Assembly: GCA_028551475.1 (NCBI GenBank)
Contig: CM052359.1
Coordinates: forward strand, 19,531,583-19,595,582
Length of the DNA stretch: 64,000 bases
Reading direction: 5' to 3'
Origin: Casuarina equisetifolia
Lineage: Eukaryota; Streptophyta; Magnoliopsida; Fagales; Casuarinaceae
Each line of letters starts with the position of its first letter. The first letter of the stretch is position 1. Shown in pieces: positions 49,526 through 62,900 of the stretch. The notes under the pieces are model-generated. The model searched no databases. It saw only the letters and a list, made by a program, of their open reading frames with translations, and had not been told where the DNA came from. The position numbers and the translations under genes were made by a program.

Positions 49526-52500
49526 GGGGGCATTAGTTTTTGTTTATATGGCAAGCAACAACAGAACAGTTCTACTTCAACCCTGGGACATTAATGCAAA
49601 TAACAGGTACTTACATGTCTTTCAGCTTGTTCTCTCTGAGTTTGAAGGTCCCTCTGATTCTTCTCAGCCAATGCTTTTGCCTAATATTAAAGGTCATAAA
49701 CAAACACTTCAGCGAAACTGCATTGTACCCCCTTTTGAACTCGATGGTACTACAAAGTATTATTTATAGAGACAGAGCACACACCGCACGCTCATGGGCC
49801 CTCTGGTGGCGTTCCAACCTCGCCCTTCGTCTATCTTCACTTTCACCTTCGACTTCCTGGAACTCTCCAGATGATGGAGCAGCTTTTAACCCCCCCAAAA
49901 TATGTAACATTAGAAATTGGATCATCCAATAGCATCATGAACAGAAGACCAGAAAAGAATTTCGAATGTTATTACTAGAAGCAGCATTCAAACTACCTCC
50001 AAAAATTGAAGAAAGGTCATCCACAAAATTTGTTGCTGAATTTGCTTTCCTAATGTTGGAGGAAGTTGACGTAGATTTCCTTGTCACTTCAGGTTCTTGC
50101 CTGTTCTGAAACTGGGTTTCAAACACCGGGTCCTGAAATATACAATTAGGAAATCAGCAATGCAATGCAGCACAAAGGAATTAAATGTTTCCAACTCAGA
50201 TCCTCACCGAAGAGTTAGCCCTAGGCCTTGGCGCACTAGTAGCTCGACTGCCCGCACTAAAGAAAGATTCAAGATCATTTTCATTCTTTTGCTGATTCAT
50301 TCTAGCAGCTGCAGCCCGTTCACGAGCCTCAGCAGCAGCCCTTTCCCGAACCTCTGAAGCAGCCCTTTCCACAAAAGCTCGCTCTGCTCTTGTTCGTGCA
50401 TCAGCTTCAGCTCTTGCCACTGCAGCTCTGTCCTTTGCTTCTGCATTTGCCCTTTCCCTGGCTTCTGCAGCAGCCTTTTCAGCTCTTTCCTTTGCATCTG
50501 CGGCTGCCCTTTCACGGGCTTCAGCTTGGGCCCTCTGGACAGCAGCCCTTTCAGCACGCTCACGAGCTTCAGCATTGGCCTTCTCAACAGCTGCTTTTTC
50601 AGCCCTTGAACGAGCGTCAGCTGCTGCTCTTTCACGTGCTTCCCGTGTGGCCCTTTCCACAGCTTGTCTGGCCTTCTCCCTTTCCCTCTCCATCTCTCTC
50701 GCTCTCTCCCTTTCTCTCTCAATTCTCTTTTGCTCTTTCTCCTTTTCCTCCCTTTCCCTCTCAAGCTCCCTAGCTCTCTCCCTCTCCTTCTCTAGTCTTT
50801 TTTGCTCCTTCTCTTCCTCTTCCTTTTCCCTCAGAATCCGTTCATCTAACCTTTCTTGTTTTTCTCTTAGTGCTCTGTCATCTTGCATAGTTCTCTCATC
50901 TTTTTCCTGCTGAAAAGCATCTCTACTTCTTGCAGCCTTTGAACTCTCTCTCTCCCTTACTTCCCTTGCATGTCTGAACTTTGCCTCAGCTCTATCCATT
51001 GCCTCCTTCATGGCAGCAGCAGCTGAGTTCATCCCCAATTCTTCACTAGAAAGACCATTTGATTGTTCGTCAATATTACTTTGACTCCTACCCATGGTAA
51101 AATCTTCAAAGTCATCAAAGGGAGATGCAACTGAATCTCCTGCAGCAGCAGCAGCCGACTTAGGGCTCTGAAAGTGTTGAGCAGAATCTGGCATAAAAGT
51201 GTACTCATTTGCCTTCTTTCTTGAATTTGCGTAAGCAGCAAAACCTACCCCTCCCTTCTGTGCTGGCCTGGGAGGAGGGGGTCTTGAAGGTGGTGGAGCA
51301 CTAGTGGGCTGTGTGAAAAGAGGAATCTCTGATACAGTGAGCCATACATCATCAGACGATTCCAATTTTTCTTCCGATCTAGGGGACATATCAACCTGAA
51401 CATGTGACTCATGAGAACTCGTATTCATGTAGGAAGGTGGAGAAGAAGCTTGACCAAAAGTTTTATGAGCCTCAGTTGAAAATGTTGGCATGTCAAAGGG
51501 GTTCTGGTGATACTCCTGACCAATTTCAACAGGTAAGCTCTTCTGCGAGTGGATTTCAGTACCTCTCACAGAATTTCTTTCAACTGATTCTTTACTAGCA
51601 GAAGTTTTACTCCTACTGTTCATGTCTGATCTCCGAGGGCTCTTGTCCTTCACCTTGTTATTCCTCTCTGACGAAAATGCTGGCACAGATTTCCCAAGAC
51701 CATCAAAGGGATCCATATTATCGTATACTCCTGCATTAGCTGGAGATGACGCCTCACCTTTTGTGCTCTGTGAACTACTTAGCTTACTAATTTCTTCCAA
51801 TGGATCAGCATAGTGCTCAGGAAATGAAACCACAGGACGTGAAGTTGATTCTAATACTTTAAAGGGGTCTTCCATCACATTGGAAGTTGATCTAGCTGCG
51901 CTGACAGTTGGTGCTGAGGACCAACTAGCCTCCGAAGTTGGCCTGTGAATAAAGCAGCACAGTGGCAATTCATAAATCAAGTGAGCTTGGTACATTAGAG
52001 TAAATGTTAGCATAGCATCAGACAAGATATAGCAATGGCTAAAGAAAACCATAGAGAAAAGGATTATAACACCAATTCAAAAGCTTCTTTTTCCAAATAA
52101 AATACATACTAATTCGTAATTGGAAAGGGAATGGAAACTGAAACTGCAGATATCCCATTTTTACACAGTCAGCCTTTCTCATAACGAATTTTCATAGGAT
52201 GACACATCCAATACGTATAAAAGACACTTAGAGGCTCTTACATGCCAAAGAAAAGACCAGTTTCTGCCAAATATTTGTATGTACACATGAAATTTTCTAC
52301 ACCTAACACTTGTACCCTGTCACTTCCTTCACAAAATGTTTAACAGTGTCTTCTAATTTCAGAAACCATTTTGATAAATACATTGTTAAAGAAGTAAGGA
52401 AAATCCACCAGCAACAAAATGTTAAATAGGTACCGACTGTAGTATCTTACTTTGCACATCAAATGAATTCACATCTTCCATAGTTTTATTATCTACCATT

Positions 52501-53883
52501 AGTGGAACGCCTAGGAATCACAAAGGATACAAAGGATAGACTTACTCATCTTAAAAGATAGAATTCTCCCCATGTAATAAGGTATAAATATATAGCATCA
52601 TCAACCACCGAAGTACATTACCTAGAAGCCCAAACTTATTGCTAGATGCAAACAATACAGCAATGTTCATGAGTACATACCAAGGGAGGATGACAACACC
52701 AGAAAGAGAGACGGGGGGTGGGGTTGGATACAAAGTCGCTCACTAGAATTTTATTTCACGCCTGAATCATCAACCAATCAGAAACCAAACCGGGCAAATT
52801 GCAATCTTATTCCACGCGATCAGGACTCAAGCCCACACCCAACTATCATCAAGACAAAATGTGAACCCAATTGTACGTCACCAACAATACAACACGCATT
52901 TTAACCGCAAAATGCTAATGAGTATTGTGTTCAAACTGGGATTCAACATGCAATGAACTTGTCTAATCAGCAAAACATCGATTCGAATAACTATATAACT
53001 TGCATTTTAATAGCCATAAACAGCTAAAGAGCTATAGATCAAACAAATAACGATTATACTCGGTCACTACCTACAAAATTCGAAATTCAAATTCAGCAAA
53101 CTTGCTTTAAAGTAAAATCAGCTAGCAAGGCGCAAACCGGAATGTAAATACAATGTTCAGAAAATCAAAGTTTACACACAGTTTCACCACAAACGTCACT
53201 CTTGTATGGATTACACATCAAACTCAAAATTTCAATACCTTGATCGTTTAAAATTCAAGCTTACTCAAGTTAGTTGAGCAAATTTACCTTTGACTAGGGG
53301 CAGTAGAACTACCAAACCCAGGTAGCAAGTCGTCAAAACGCGGCACCCCTTTCTCTTCTCTCTCCGATCCCTTTCCACCCGAACCCTTTGATTCCCGCTC
53401 CGCCTTGCCAAATCCTCCCAGAAGATCATCCAACGCATCGCTCCCCATCGCTGGCGAGGAAGACGACGCCGCAACAGACGCGAAAATGTCATCGTACTTA
53501 GCCCTCGACGACGTGCTCTTAATTCCCGGGACCCCATCAAAAATGTCGTCGTCGTACACTGGCTTGTCGTAGACGGGAGCCGTAGAAGACTTCGCCGACG
53601 CGGAATCGAAATCGAAAGACGTCGCGGCGGTGCTATCCGATTTGGCGGCGTACCGCGCGGAGCCGAAGAGATCGCCAAATCCTGCTCCTAAATCTTGGGA
53701 TTTGTTGTGTGGGCCCGTGGAGGTAAAGAGCGAATCGCGATCATCGAAGGAATTGGGTGAGCGGGGGCGCGATGATCCGAGATTAGAAGACGAGGAGGAG
53801 GACTTGGAGGCCGCCATTGGGGCAGATTTGCCCTGGGGTTTGAAGCCCAAGTCAGGGGCAAAGAGGCCCTGAAAGTCGTTCAT
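44665..53883 (-). CDS. AUXILIN-LIKE1: Auxilin-like J-domain protein, clathrin uncoating, complete
   Basis: Exons in transcription order: 53883-53288, 51942-50208, 50132-49997, 49882-49785, 49680-49615, 48265-48176, 45392-45216, 44703-44665. All GT-AG and in phase; 978 residues. It should recruit Hsc70 to clathrin coats and drive their disassembly. Seen: N-terminus [20 protein letters not shown]; acidic DLL and DDLLGGFG motifs; DPF/NPF motifs (EDPFKV, MDPFDG, QNPFDM) of the kind that bind adaptor ears; a Pro-rich piece near residue 415; a very long charged coiled coil, about residues 510-745, built of RERE and EARERAA units; and a C-terminal J domain with HPD at 45293-45285, ending [12 protein letters not shown]. 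The last exon codes only 12 residues plus the stop. Arabidopsis has two close paralogues (At4g12770 and At4g12780, from memory), so the symbol is by family. Confidence 0.95.
45393..48175 (-). other. Long intron before the J-domain exon of the auxilin-like gene
   Basis: A 2.8-kb intron. AT-rich, no coding similarity or transposon ends noticed. Confidence 0.8.
48266..49614 (-). other. Auxilin-like intron with a G20 run
   Basis: A 1.35-kb intron. It holds a run of 20 G at 49504-49523 (a C-run in the transcript). Nothing else was recognised. Confidence 0.8.
51943..53287 (-). other. First intron of the auxilin-like gene
   Basis: A 1.3-kb intron that interrupts an Arg codon (AG|G). No element recognised. 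Confidence 0.8.
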
Positions 53884-54300
53884 GTCGGAGGAGTGCGGGT
53901 AATTGGGAACGGAAAGGAGTGTCAGAGGATCGAGATTGGACGATCTGGCAACGTAGGTCGGGGCATGCGGAGGGAGGTGCCGGAGAGGAACCGTGCAGAT
54001 GGGGTCGAAATGGGAGGAGATGGGTGGAGATCCTTCGCTCCCCGAGACCTTTCTGCTTTTGCGTTATTGTGTATTCAAGTCACTTGAGATTTTGATTTTC
54101 TCGCCTTTCCCTGTTCTTCTCCTTTTTCTTTTTTTTTTTTTTCCTCTCTCTCTCTCTCTCTCTCTTTTTTTTTTTTTTGGCTCCTCTTCTTTTTTCGTCC
54201 CTCTCTGCAGCCTCGGGTCAGAAGGCACATCCGATGGGTCTATTTTTGGGTTAAAAGGTCCATGAAAGCCGAAACTCAATGAGAATGAAGCCACACCAAA
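53884..54300 (-). promoter_or_regulatory. 5' leader and proximal promoter of the auxilin-like gene
   Basis: GC-richer leader up to about 54050, then a T-run/CT-repeat/T-run composite at 54129-54178 (A/GA-rich in the gene's sense). No clear TATA box was found, so the start of transcription is not placed. Confidence 0.35.
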
Positions 54301-56967
54301 CTCTCAATCTCGTAAAAAATGAAGCCAAGTTTTAGTGTGTACACTGCCCTTCTACTCTTATCTCGTCTACTTTTCATTTTTTGTTAAATATTCCATCAAG
54401 GAGGTATTTTGAACAAGTCCTCCTCCACTTGATCCCTTCTATGTTTACTTGTTTTGATCCTTTGGGCACAACATAATATCATATCAAATCAAATCATAAT
54501 CAGAAGACGTCATGCTGATCAAGCTACGTGTTGCCGGGTTAAGGGTTAATAAAGTAAGAGCGCAAATATGCCCACTTATCCCTGTCGGAAAGCTCTCACC
54601 GAATGAGCACGAAGGAACACTTTTATAGGGTAGATCGTAGAGATATGATACACGACCCATCTTGTTCAACTCTACTTCTGCACGATGTTTGAGCCGCAGG
54701 GTTTCTCTGGGGTTTTACGCGCTTTTCTTTTTAACAGCAGCAGCCAGAGCAGAGTCCCAACATCCTGCGCTGTAGCCCATTTACTGCATCCGTATGAATG
54801 ACCTGGTTATAGCATGGCCTTTAGATTTGAATGTCGTAACGGGTCAAGCCGTACATTACAGACAAGGTCATCAGGCAGTTCTACCGTTCCAAGAAGTGAA
54901 TTATACTCCTGTGTCTGTATTCCCTTCAAAATAATTAAGCTTTTTGCTGGTTTTCTGTGCAATTGTATGAGAAAATATTGTATCATACCGTAGAAAATTA
55001 CGGGTGATGGATATGCTTAAGTTTAATCATTTATGGGCTGTTCATAATGCAAAAATTGTGAATACTATCATCCAAATAATGTTAATGTTTAGCATAATCT
55101 TCAGAAAGAATATTTTTGAGATTGTACAGAAAAATTATTTATCATCTTTTCTGAATATATGCATAATTATATGGCCTTGAAAAATATGCAAAATGTATGC
55201 TGACTTTTGGGCTAATGTTTCTGGTAAAAAAGTGGTCAGTCTTAAAGCTAAAAAGTTTGTCTTTCCTTGATCCTAAACATTGTTGTTTAGAGCATTTTTA
55301 TTAGGTAAAACTATGCACTTACAAAAAAGTTTTACCAAAGAAACACGTGAGTTGATTATAAGTGTTTCTTAAGCAACATTTGGAGAGAACGTTGTAGTTT
55401 CATCTAATGGGCAAAATCTGTATACTCATTTCAAACACTTTGGAAAACATTGTTGTTTTGCAAAAGGAAAAAGTATGTGTTGAGAGTTTGATATATTGTG
55501 CTCATTTTGGGGATAGGCTTTGTCATTTTTTATGAGTCTAGACACTACTTATTCATTACAATTCCGTAGCAATTTGTTCATATTAAGAATGTGGGATGTA
55601 AATTTATATATATTTTGATGATGACAAATGGTGAAAAAATTATTTGAAATATCAAGTATGTATATAAACAAAGAAATTGTGTTATAAAGAAAATAAATGA
55701 ATGTAAATGAATTATAATACCATTGATAATTTAAGCAAACACTTGGCATGGGAATAAAATGTCCCCTAATAATTTGTCTAAGTGCTCTAACTATATCCCT
55801 GAGATTACGATCATTTGATCAAATAGTCATTTAGTTTAAAAGGTAGTACTACTGTTAGCAAGTCATAATGATTTTTGTCTCTGTTTTTCGGACCCTTTGT
55901 CTAGATGAAGCCACAAACCTTTTCACCAATAGTACAATTATCAGCCAAGTCATTTTTCTCTCTTGAAGAAGCTTGCGTTTGGGCTAACTGTTTCTAAGAG
56001 CTTGCTTTGCATAAAGTTTTTTTTCCCTTTTTCAAGTTTTCACGTAAATAAACATAGAAGTAAAAACCTCATATGAGGTAAATACACTACCTCAATTTGC
56101 ACGCAAAATCTGTTCATGAAACTAAATGCTTCTTCAATATCGGCTTTATCTACTTAAAATTAATATGTTCAATAACATGTTATAAAAACTGTAGAGTATC
56201 TTGCATTGTAGATACATAATATTTGGGTTTTCAAGTCTTGGTTTTATTGCACACAAAAAGCCTCCATATATAGAGGTTTTTAGTTGTAATATGCTATAAA
56301 AACCTTAAACAAAAAAACATGTTTATATTAAAATATCTTAAAAACTAGAAGCCTCCACAATACCGTAGTCATATTAAAAAACATGTTATCACAAAAAAAT
56401 GTGAGACAAAACTCGTCGTGCCAAATCAAGTGATCCAGATTGTTCCTTTCCCGATCCTACTTCGGTGAAATTTCCCGAGTTGGGGCCAACATACTTTGGA
56501 AATTTTACTAAGCTTTTGTGGCAAAAGAAGAGAATATAATCTTCGCCTTTTTTATTTCACTTCTTTGAAGATCGAATCCAGACTTTTACTTCTTGGGGTA
56601 AAAGCAAAATCAACTGAGTCAACCGTGTGCTAATGGACTTGATGTCCTGAAAATATTCGTATGTACAGAACTCCGGCTAAAACAGCAGCCTGTAACCTCT
56701 CTCTTTTCCATAACCATGGAACCAAAACAACACCATTGCATTCAGCCAGAATTTTGGTACGGGATGAGTAGTGTTAGCATATTCGCTGCATGCACAGAAC
56801 AATATAACTCCAAGATATGATAAAAATTTATTAACTCCCATGATACGATAAGAATTCATATAACTCCAAGAGATGATAAGAATTTACAAGTCATGGATGA
56901 TGAGAGCATCTACATGTTCTTATAGGGTGCAGACGCTAAATCCACCATTTCATGGATGTCCGGCATA
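54301..56967. other. Intergenic region between auxilin-like and UVR8 genes
   Basis: About 2.7 kb of AT-rich DNA. It must hold the upstream part of the auxilin-like promoter and the 3' UTR of UVR8. I find no gene, terminal repeat or duplicated segment. Confidence 0.6.
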
Positions 56968-59900
56968 TCAAGTCCGTATCCTTTTGACATCATTTCCAGG
57001 GACACTAGCATCGCTCCCATTACCCCCAACCGAAGCAGCTGTTTGCCCCTGAAGCTGCACAAGGAAAGGCATAATAGTGACTTTAAACAATAAAAACGCT
57101 CGAGGAAGACATTATTCCAAACAAATCATTTTGGAAACTCTTGAAAAGGATTTTGCTGTCAAAATATATTCCCAACTACTATATGTTATAATTTCAGATT
57201 TTCGGGTACATTTCTTGCTAGCCCTTCAAAGGAAATCAAGGGGAAAAAAAGCTCTTCAAACTTGAAACCTTATAAAGTTCCCGAGTTTTTCAGAGTTATG
57301 CCTGTCTAATTTAGTTAGGGCCAGATGTCTACTATAGAAAAAATTAACAATTTCGAATATAAAATTTGCTGGAATTATATCTTACATTTTCACCAGGAAC
57401 AACAGCATATCGCTCTGATGGTGAGACCCAGGCCTTGCCTATCCATGCAAAGGTTCAAAAGAAAATCCAAAAATTAAGAACAGGTTGTCCAGTTGCTGAC
57501 CCAAAAAGAAGAGCTTTAGGTGAATAAGGCACCTGATGATGGATCAACTTTGGAGGATTGTATCTGTTGCCCACAAGATCCATCGGCACTCAAAGCCTCT
57601 ACGATCTTAGGAATGTTCCTATAGATTACATGAGACAACCATCATCAATTTGAGAATTTGGTAGAGAGATGTCATGAATTATAAATTAAACTACCGTTTT
57701 CAGTTCCACTAACAGGAGCAATAAACCACATCAGCATTAGGAAGAAGAAATCTATCAAACTCAAATGAAGCCAAATAACGAAAGTCACTTGCATTAGAAT
57801 TTTGATTACATTCTCTTACAATTGAAAAGAATTCTCAAAGCAATGAAGCTCTTCATACAGGATAAAGACCTACGGACTGTTGGCAGGATTCTATATTCAG
57901 AAGAAGCAAGGACCAGAACAAGTACCCAAGTTTTCATAATTCTAATGTCACAACTAAGAAAAGTTTACCCATTTGATTAATGCCGTCAATTTATAACGGG
58001 AACAGTAAAGTAAGTGCAACGAGTTGAGACACTACAGATCATAGCCATTACGTCATATATCCCCATCAATAGGGATTTGATTACTATGTAAATATTTTCA
58101 GGAATTAGAAAAGTTGGTTACGTATCTGAGCTCGAAATTTGTTTAACATTATTGTAATTCTTGAATAGGGACAGTAGTCCCTTTCTTTCTAGCACTCTCT
58201 CTCAAGCTAGAAATCATGTATCATATAAGCTAACAACTAACAACATTTGCTGACAATAAGAATTTGTCAACATATAACCCAATGGACAGAGCACATTTTT
58301 TAACAGACTTGCAGCATTATTAACTCCATCAACACTCGCCATTCTAACTCAAAGATAAATACAGAACTATGTTGCAAAGATATTTGATGAATTGTTCATC
58401 AGCTATCAAAACCCATGCTGCCTTCCTTTGTCTTCTCAGTTTTATTTCTTGATCTTTTTTCTAATATTTTCCCCTCGTACTTCCCAAGAAAAACATTTTT
58501 TTTTTAGCAACATTTCTTTCTTCCTTTATTTTACCTGTACAAAAGATTCTTTTTAAAAAGAACTATAATATGGCATAGCAAACCTATGTCTAAAAAACAA
58601 GAAAGAATTTGGATCACGTTATGTCCTTGAAGCTTAGAAAACAATGACACCACTTCTAGCCAAAAAGCAAATAAAGTAACAATCATTATGCAACCGCATC
58701 CACGTATCAATCCAGATACAAGTCATTTACCTGTCAACTGTCTCCCCGAGCCCAAGCTGTCCATTGGTACCTCTACCCCAAGAAAATACATTTTGCCTTT
58801 CAGTGACAGCAAGTGTGTGCCTCCAACCACAAGATATTTGAATTACCTTCTGTCAAGTGCCAAATAAAAGGACACGCCCATAACCAAAAATAAGAGACAA
58901 AATAGTGATATATATTGAAAAAAATGGAAATAAGGGAGAGGGGAGAACAACCCACTCAGACAAGAAAAATAGATCCCACAACTCATCTTAACCAATTTTG
59001 GGGGCTCTAGTAATAAGAACGTGCCTGCTCATGGGGAAATTTAACTTGTACAGGAGAGCAATGATCAATGTTGTCACCAACGCCAACCTGTCCAAACTGT
59101 ACATAAAAGTGGGTAAAGTGGGAAAGGGTAAAACAACCAAAAGTTAGAGCCAATAATTAGCTAATGCAAATAAGAATTCAGAGTTAAACGAGTTAAATAG
59201 ATAAACAGTGTAATCAAGCTTGTGTTACAGGAAAATTTTGTAGCGATATTGGGATCATGTGAAACAATCATGACGAAGGAAATAGATAGCTAACCTTATT
59301 CCAACCCCAGCCATAAAGTTTTCCATCAGATGTAAGTGCCATTGAATGCCTCCAACCGCCTGATATCTAAAAGGTCACAATAAAGAAACGTTCAATCAAA
59401 ATTGATTGAAAATCACAAATATTAAATCAATATACATCTGGGATCAATCACACTCATAAGGCATCATAAGATTTTTCCTGCGACACAACCTAGCATGATT
59501 AAAATGATCTCCATTTCATAAGACAAATGCATGATGAAACTCCAGTCATTTTAGACAGAGGATGTAAACATACAAGAACATTCCACGCAATTGCAAATAC
59601 TAAGAACCCTACACACATGTATAGAGCTTACTGGATTTGTTATTGTATCTTATTTTCTCCTATGGGCAATGGAAATGATGGGATTGTTGCACTGTAAACT
59701 CTTCTCTGCTATCCTTGGTAATATGGGCAACAAAGGCGCACAGAAACCTTTCTTTGTTGGTTTTATGGGCGAAGCCCGGTGCACATTACAACCAAAATAT
59801 TGCCCAGAGATTTCTTCCTCCCCACCTACATTTAGAGTTAGAGAACAACGTTTAATAATGCCTCTGTCAGGTGGCAGTGGAAGAGTTGGCAGAGCTTTTG

Positions 59901-62900
59901 TCAGTTGGAAGAGGCAGACATTTCACTTGTAGGCAAGAAGGGCCAGTTCTCAAGCACCTCCCGGGGTAAGTAGTCTTTCAGTGCAGGGTGGGTTCACTGT
60001 TAGCGGGGATATGGGTGTGTTTAAGGCATCGTGGGCTGGCCACCTTTATTCATTCTGAGCACAGGTTTCTTTCTATTTATTCACCTTCAAAATATTGACA
60101 TTATGTCCCCAGGTTCTTATCAGAGTGAAAAATGAATCATGTGGGGATCAAGTTAAACCTTAAGTTCAAATCTTACTAATGGAAAAACAGAGAAACATTA
60201 TATTTACATTAAGAACAGAAGTAGTAAGCAATCATTACTGCACCTAAGAGATATATTTCTACACAATGATATTGATTGTACTCTGAAATGATGTTTAAGC
60301 AGACTAACAAAATTCAGTAAGTTTTTACTTCCATAAAAATAAATATATTAAAAATAAAAACCTTCAAATTCTTATACTTCCAGTGTCCAAAAAGGTTGGT
60401 ATAGACTATGAGCATACGGTCATCTGATCTCTTGATTTGCTGAAATATAGCGTCTTTTGTTAATTTGTGTAAACCATTAACTGATTCTTGTGCAAATATA
60501 TAAACTACGGCAGGATGGTGTCACTTTCACCACCATCAAATACAGAGGAACCGCTTACTCCAGGCCCTTTAGGAACACAAAGGCCACGTCCTTCAAACCA
60601 CCATTCTCCCTCCAAGACTCTCCACTCTTTGCTCATACAAATATAGATATATAGATACAATACTTGTCCTGTAACTTTATTTCATAGATCAGCACTGCTG
60701 AGGTTTCAGATGATGATATGGACCAAAATTTGGCCAAAACTGGTTCTCAAACAAATCAAATCAAACCTCCACTAACAAAAGAGGGAAAAAAAAAAAAAAC
60801 AAAGGAAGAAACATTCAGAGAGGCCTAGATACATCTTTACATATAACCAAAGAAAGAGTGAAGTGCAGCCCAAGCCACAGTAACAAATGTTCTATGTGGG
60901 GACACCATGCAATCACTTTGACGAATTTCAATAAAAATAATCCAGCTCATGCGAATCAACAATGCTACTGACTTCTAAAACTTAACATATGGGAACAACT
61001 TGACTTATCAAAAATTGATTAAAATGTGAATCACGCCTCTATAGAACTTCTGTACATAATGATAAAAATTATTCTATTTTCTGCCAAGGTAGTATGAATG
61101 TCGAAACCAGCATTACAACCTAATTCATCAAAACTCATTTCTAAACTAATTAAGATGTTACCAGTTGGGACAAGAGATCACCTGAGAGACATAATTGTCA
61201 TGCAAAGCCTGTAACTTGTGCGGAACAAGATGATCTTCAAAATCCCCATGCCCTAGTTGACCATATTTGCTCCATCCATAAGAGTACAATCCACCAGAAG
61301 ATGAAACAGCTATTGTATGTCGCCATCCACAAGCTACCATAACCATCTTCTCACCCTGAAAATTTATTTTCATCCAACTGTTCTTTACAACAAATTTGAA
61401 AGGTGAAGGAAAAAGAGAGATGAGAGGAGGGAGAAGGGGCAGTAAGCTAATGTCTTGAAAGAAACAGCATTGGGGAAAAAGTGAAAGTACTAAAGAGAAT
61501 GAGATTTGATATTATCTTCTTGCATGGATAGACTGAGAATTCCCTGAGAAGACTTGAAAATTTGAAAACAAGGGGTATCATGCATACCTATGTGTTGATA
61601 AAATAAAAATACCAGGTACAAGCTTCTTTGCAGTTTATACAACATAAGAAATCACATCCGATTATGGATATTCAAGCACAATGACTAAATTAGGACACTT
61701 CAACAGTGTAGACAGTCTATATCTATCTTAAAAAACCACTGCACCAGAGTTCACAAGTACAGTTTACAATTTGACATAGCTCTGCCTTTACAGACCTTGG
61801 TTCAAAGTGTAGCTCCTGATCTAAGCATGAAAGACAGTGAACTACCAGTAACTTGATATAAGCATCTTGGTTACAGAGCTTTTAATTAGTAAACAGGACG
61901 CAGTTTCTAGTTTCTGGGAGCAGCCAGAGAAAATGATTGGCAGGACTTAAAGAAGGATACAGTGTCTTTCATTCTGCATAAAGACTATACATGGTCGGTC
62001 ATGACCAAGACTTAAAGGAGGCAACATCAACTTGAAGAACATGCCTAGCACCCAAGATAACCAAAAATCTAATCATTTTCAAACATAGTGTACAAGGCAA
62101 CCAAAAAAAAAAAAGGGAAACAAAAATCTAAAGTCTACTAGGATAACCAACATGGTAACAGTGCAAGCCCCATAAGAAGCCATTGTAAAATGACCCATGA
62201 TTTATGCACGAAATGAGAAAGAGCTAGCAAACAAAGGATTCAACTATATGTGCACAAGCCTTGACATCCTTAAACTTGTTCTCTTCCTAGCTTTCCACAA
62301 AGACAGCAAGATTACAAATTAAACTTTCTGCCTCTGCCATCTGTGAATGGTTGTAGAGATGGACCAGTGGCAGTATAGAAGGGACGATAAAGCCTAAATT
62401 GACAGATAACAGGACGAATCATTCTCTAACTCACAGAAAGCACATTTTCTGTGTGATCGGCAACCTTATCAAGTATTCTATACCAGCAATATTGAGGAAA
62501 CACAACCAAAAGAAAACGGAGACAATCCACCTTCTAAAGAATGGGATTTATCCACATGACATTAGCAATTTCCTCCAGATAATATATGAAAGAAACAGAC
62601 TGGCTTTGATCGCAAAGATTCCATAATGACATAATACAGTCTTCATTCCATGACTGGCAAGAACCTAGGACAACTAAGGTGCCCAACTGTCTGTTCAAGA
62701 CTCCAGTTCTCCATCTACAGTTTCAAAGACAACCACACCCAAATATTCACTCTCCCTCCATAAGACTACCCAAGTCTACCCTTGTGCAAGGGCATGGCTG
62801 GAAATTTTCATTGGTGAACAGCGGTGGGGAGCCAATGGGTGTACTTTGCAAGCAGCGTTGGGAGGCAGCTCAGATTTGTGTTCTGATGAATGAGCAAGCG

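Noticed and set aside
50297-50913. Several open frames of 110-155 codons on both strands
   Set aside because: Shadows of the auxilin-like coiled-coil exon, kept open by its repetitive, GC-richer codons.
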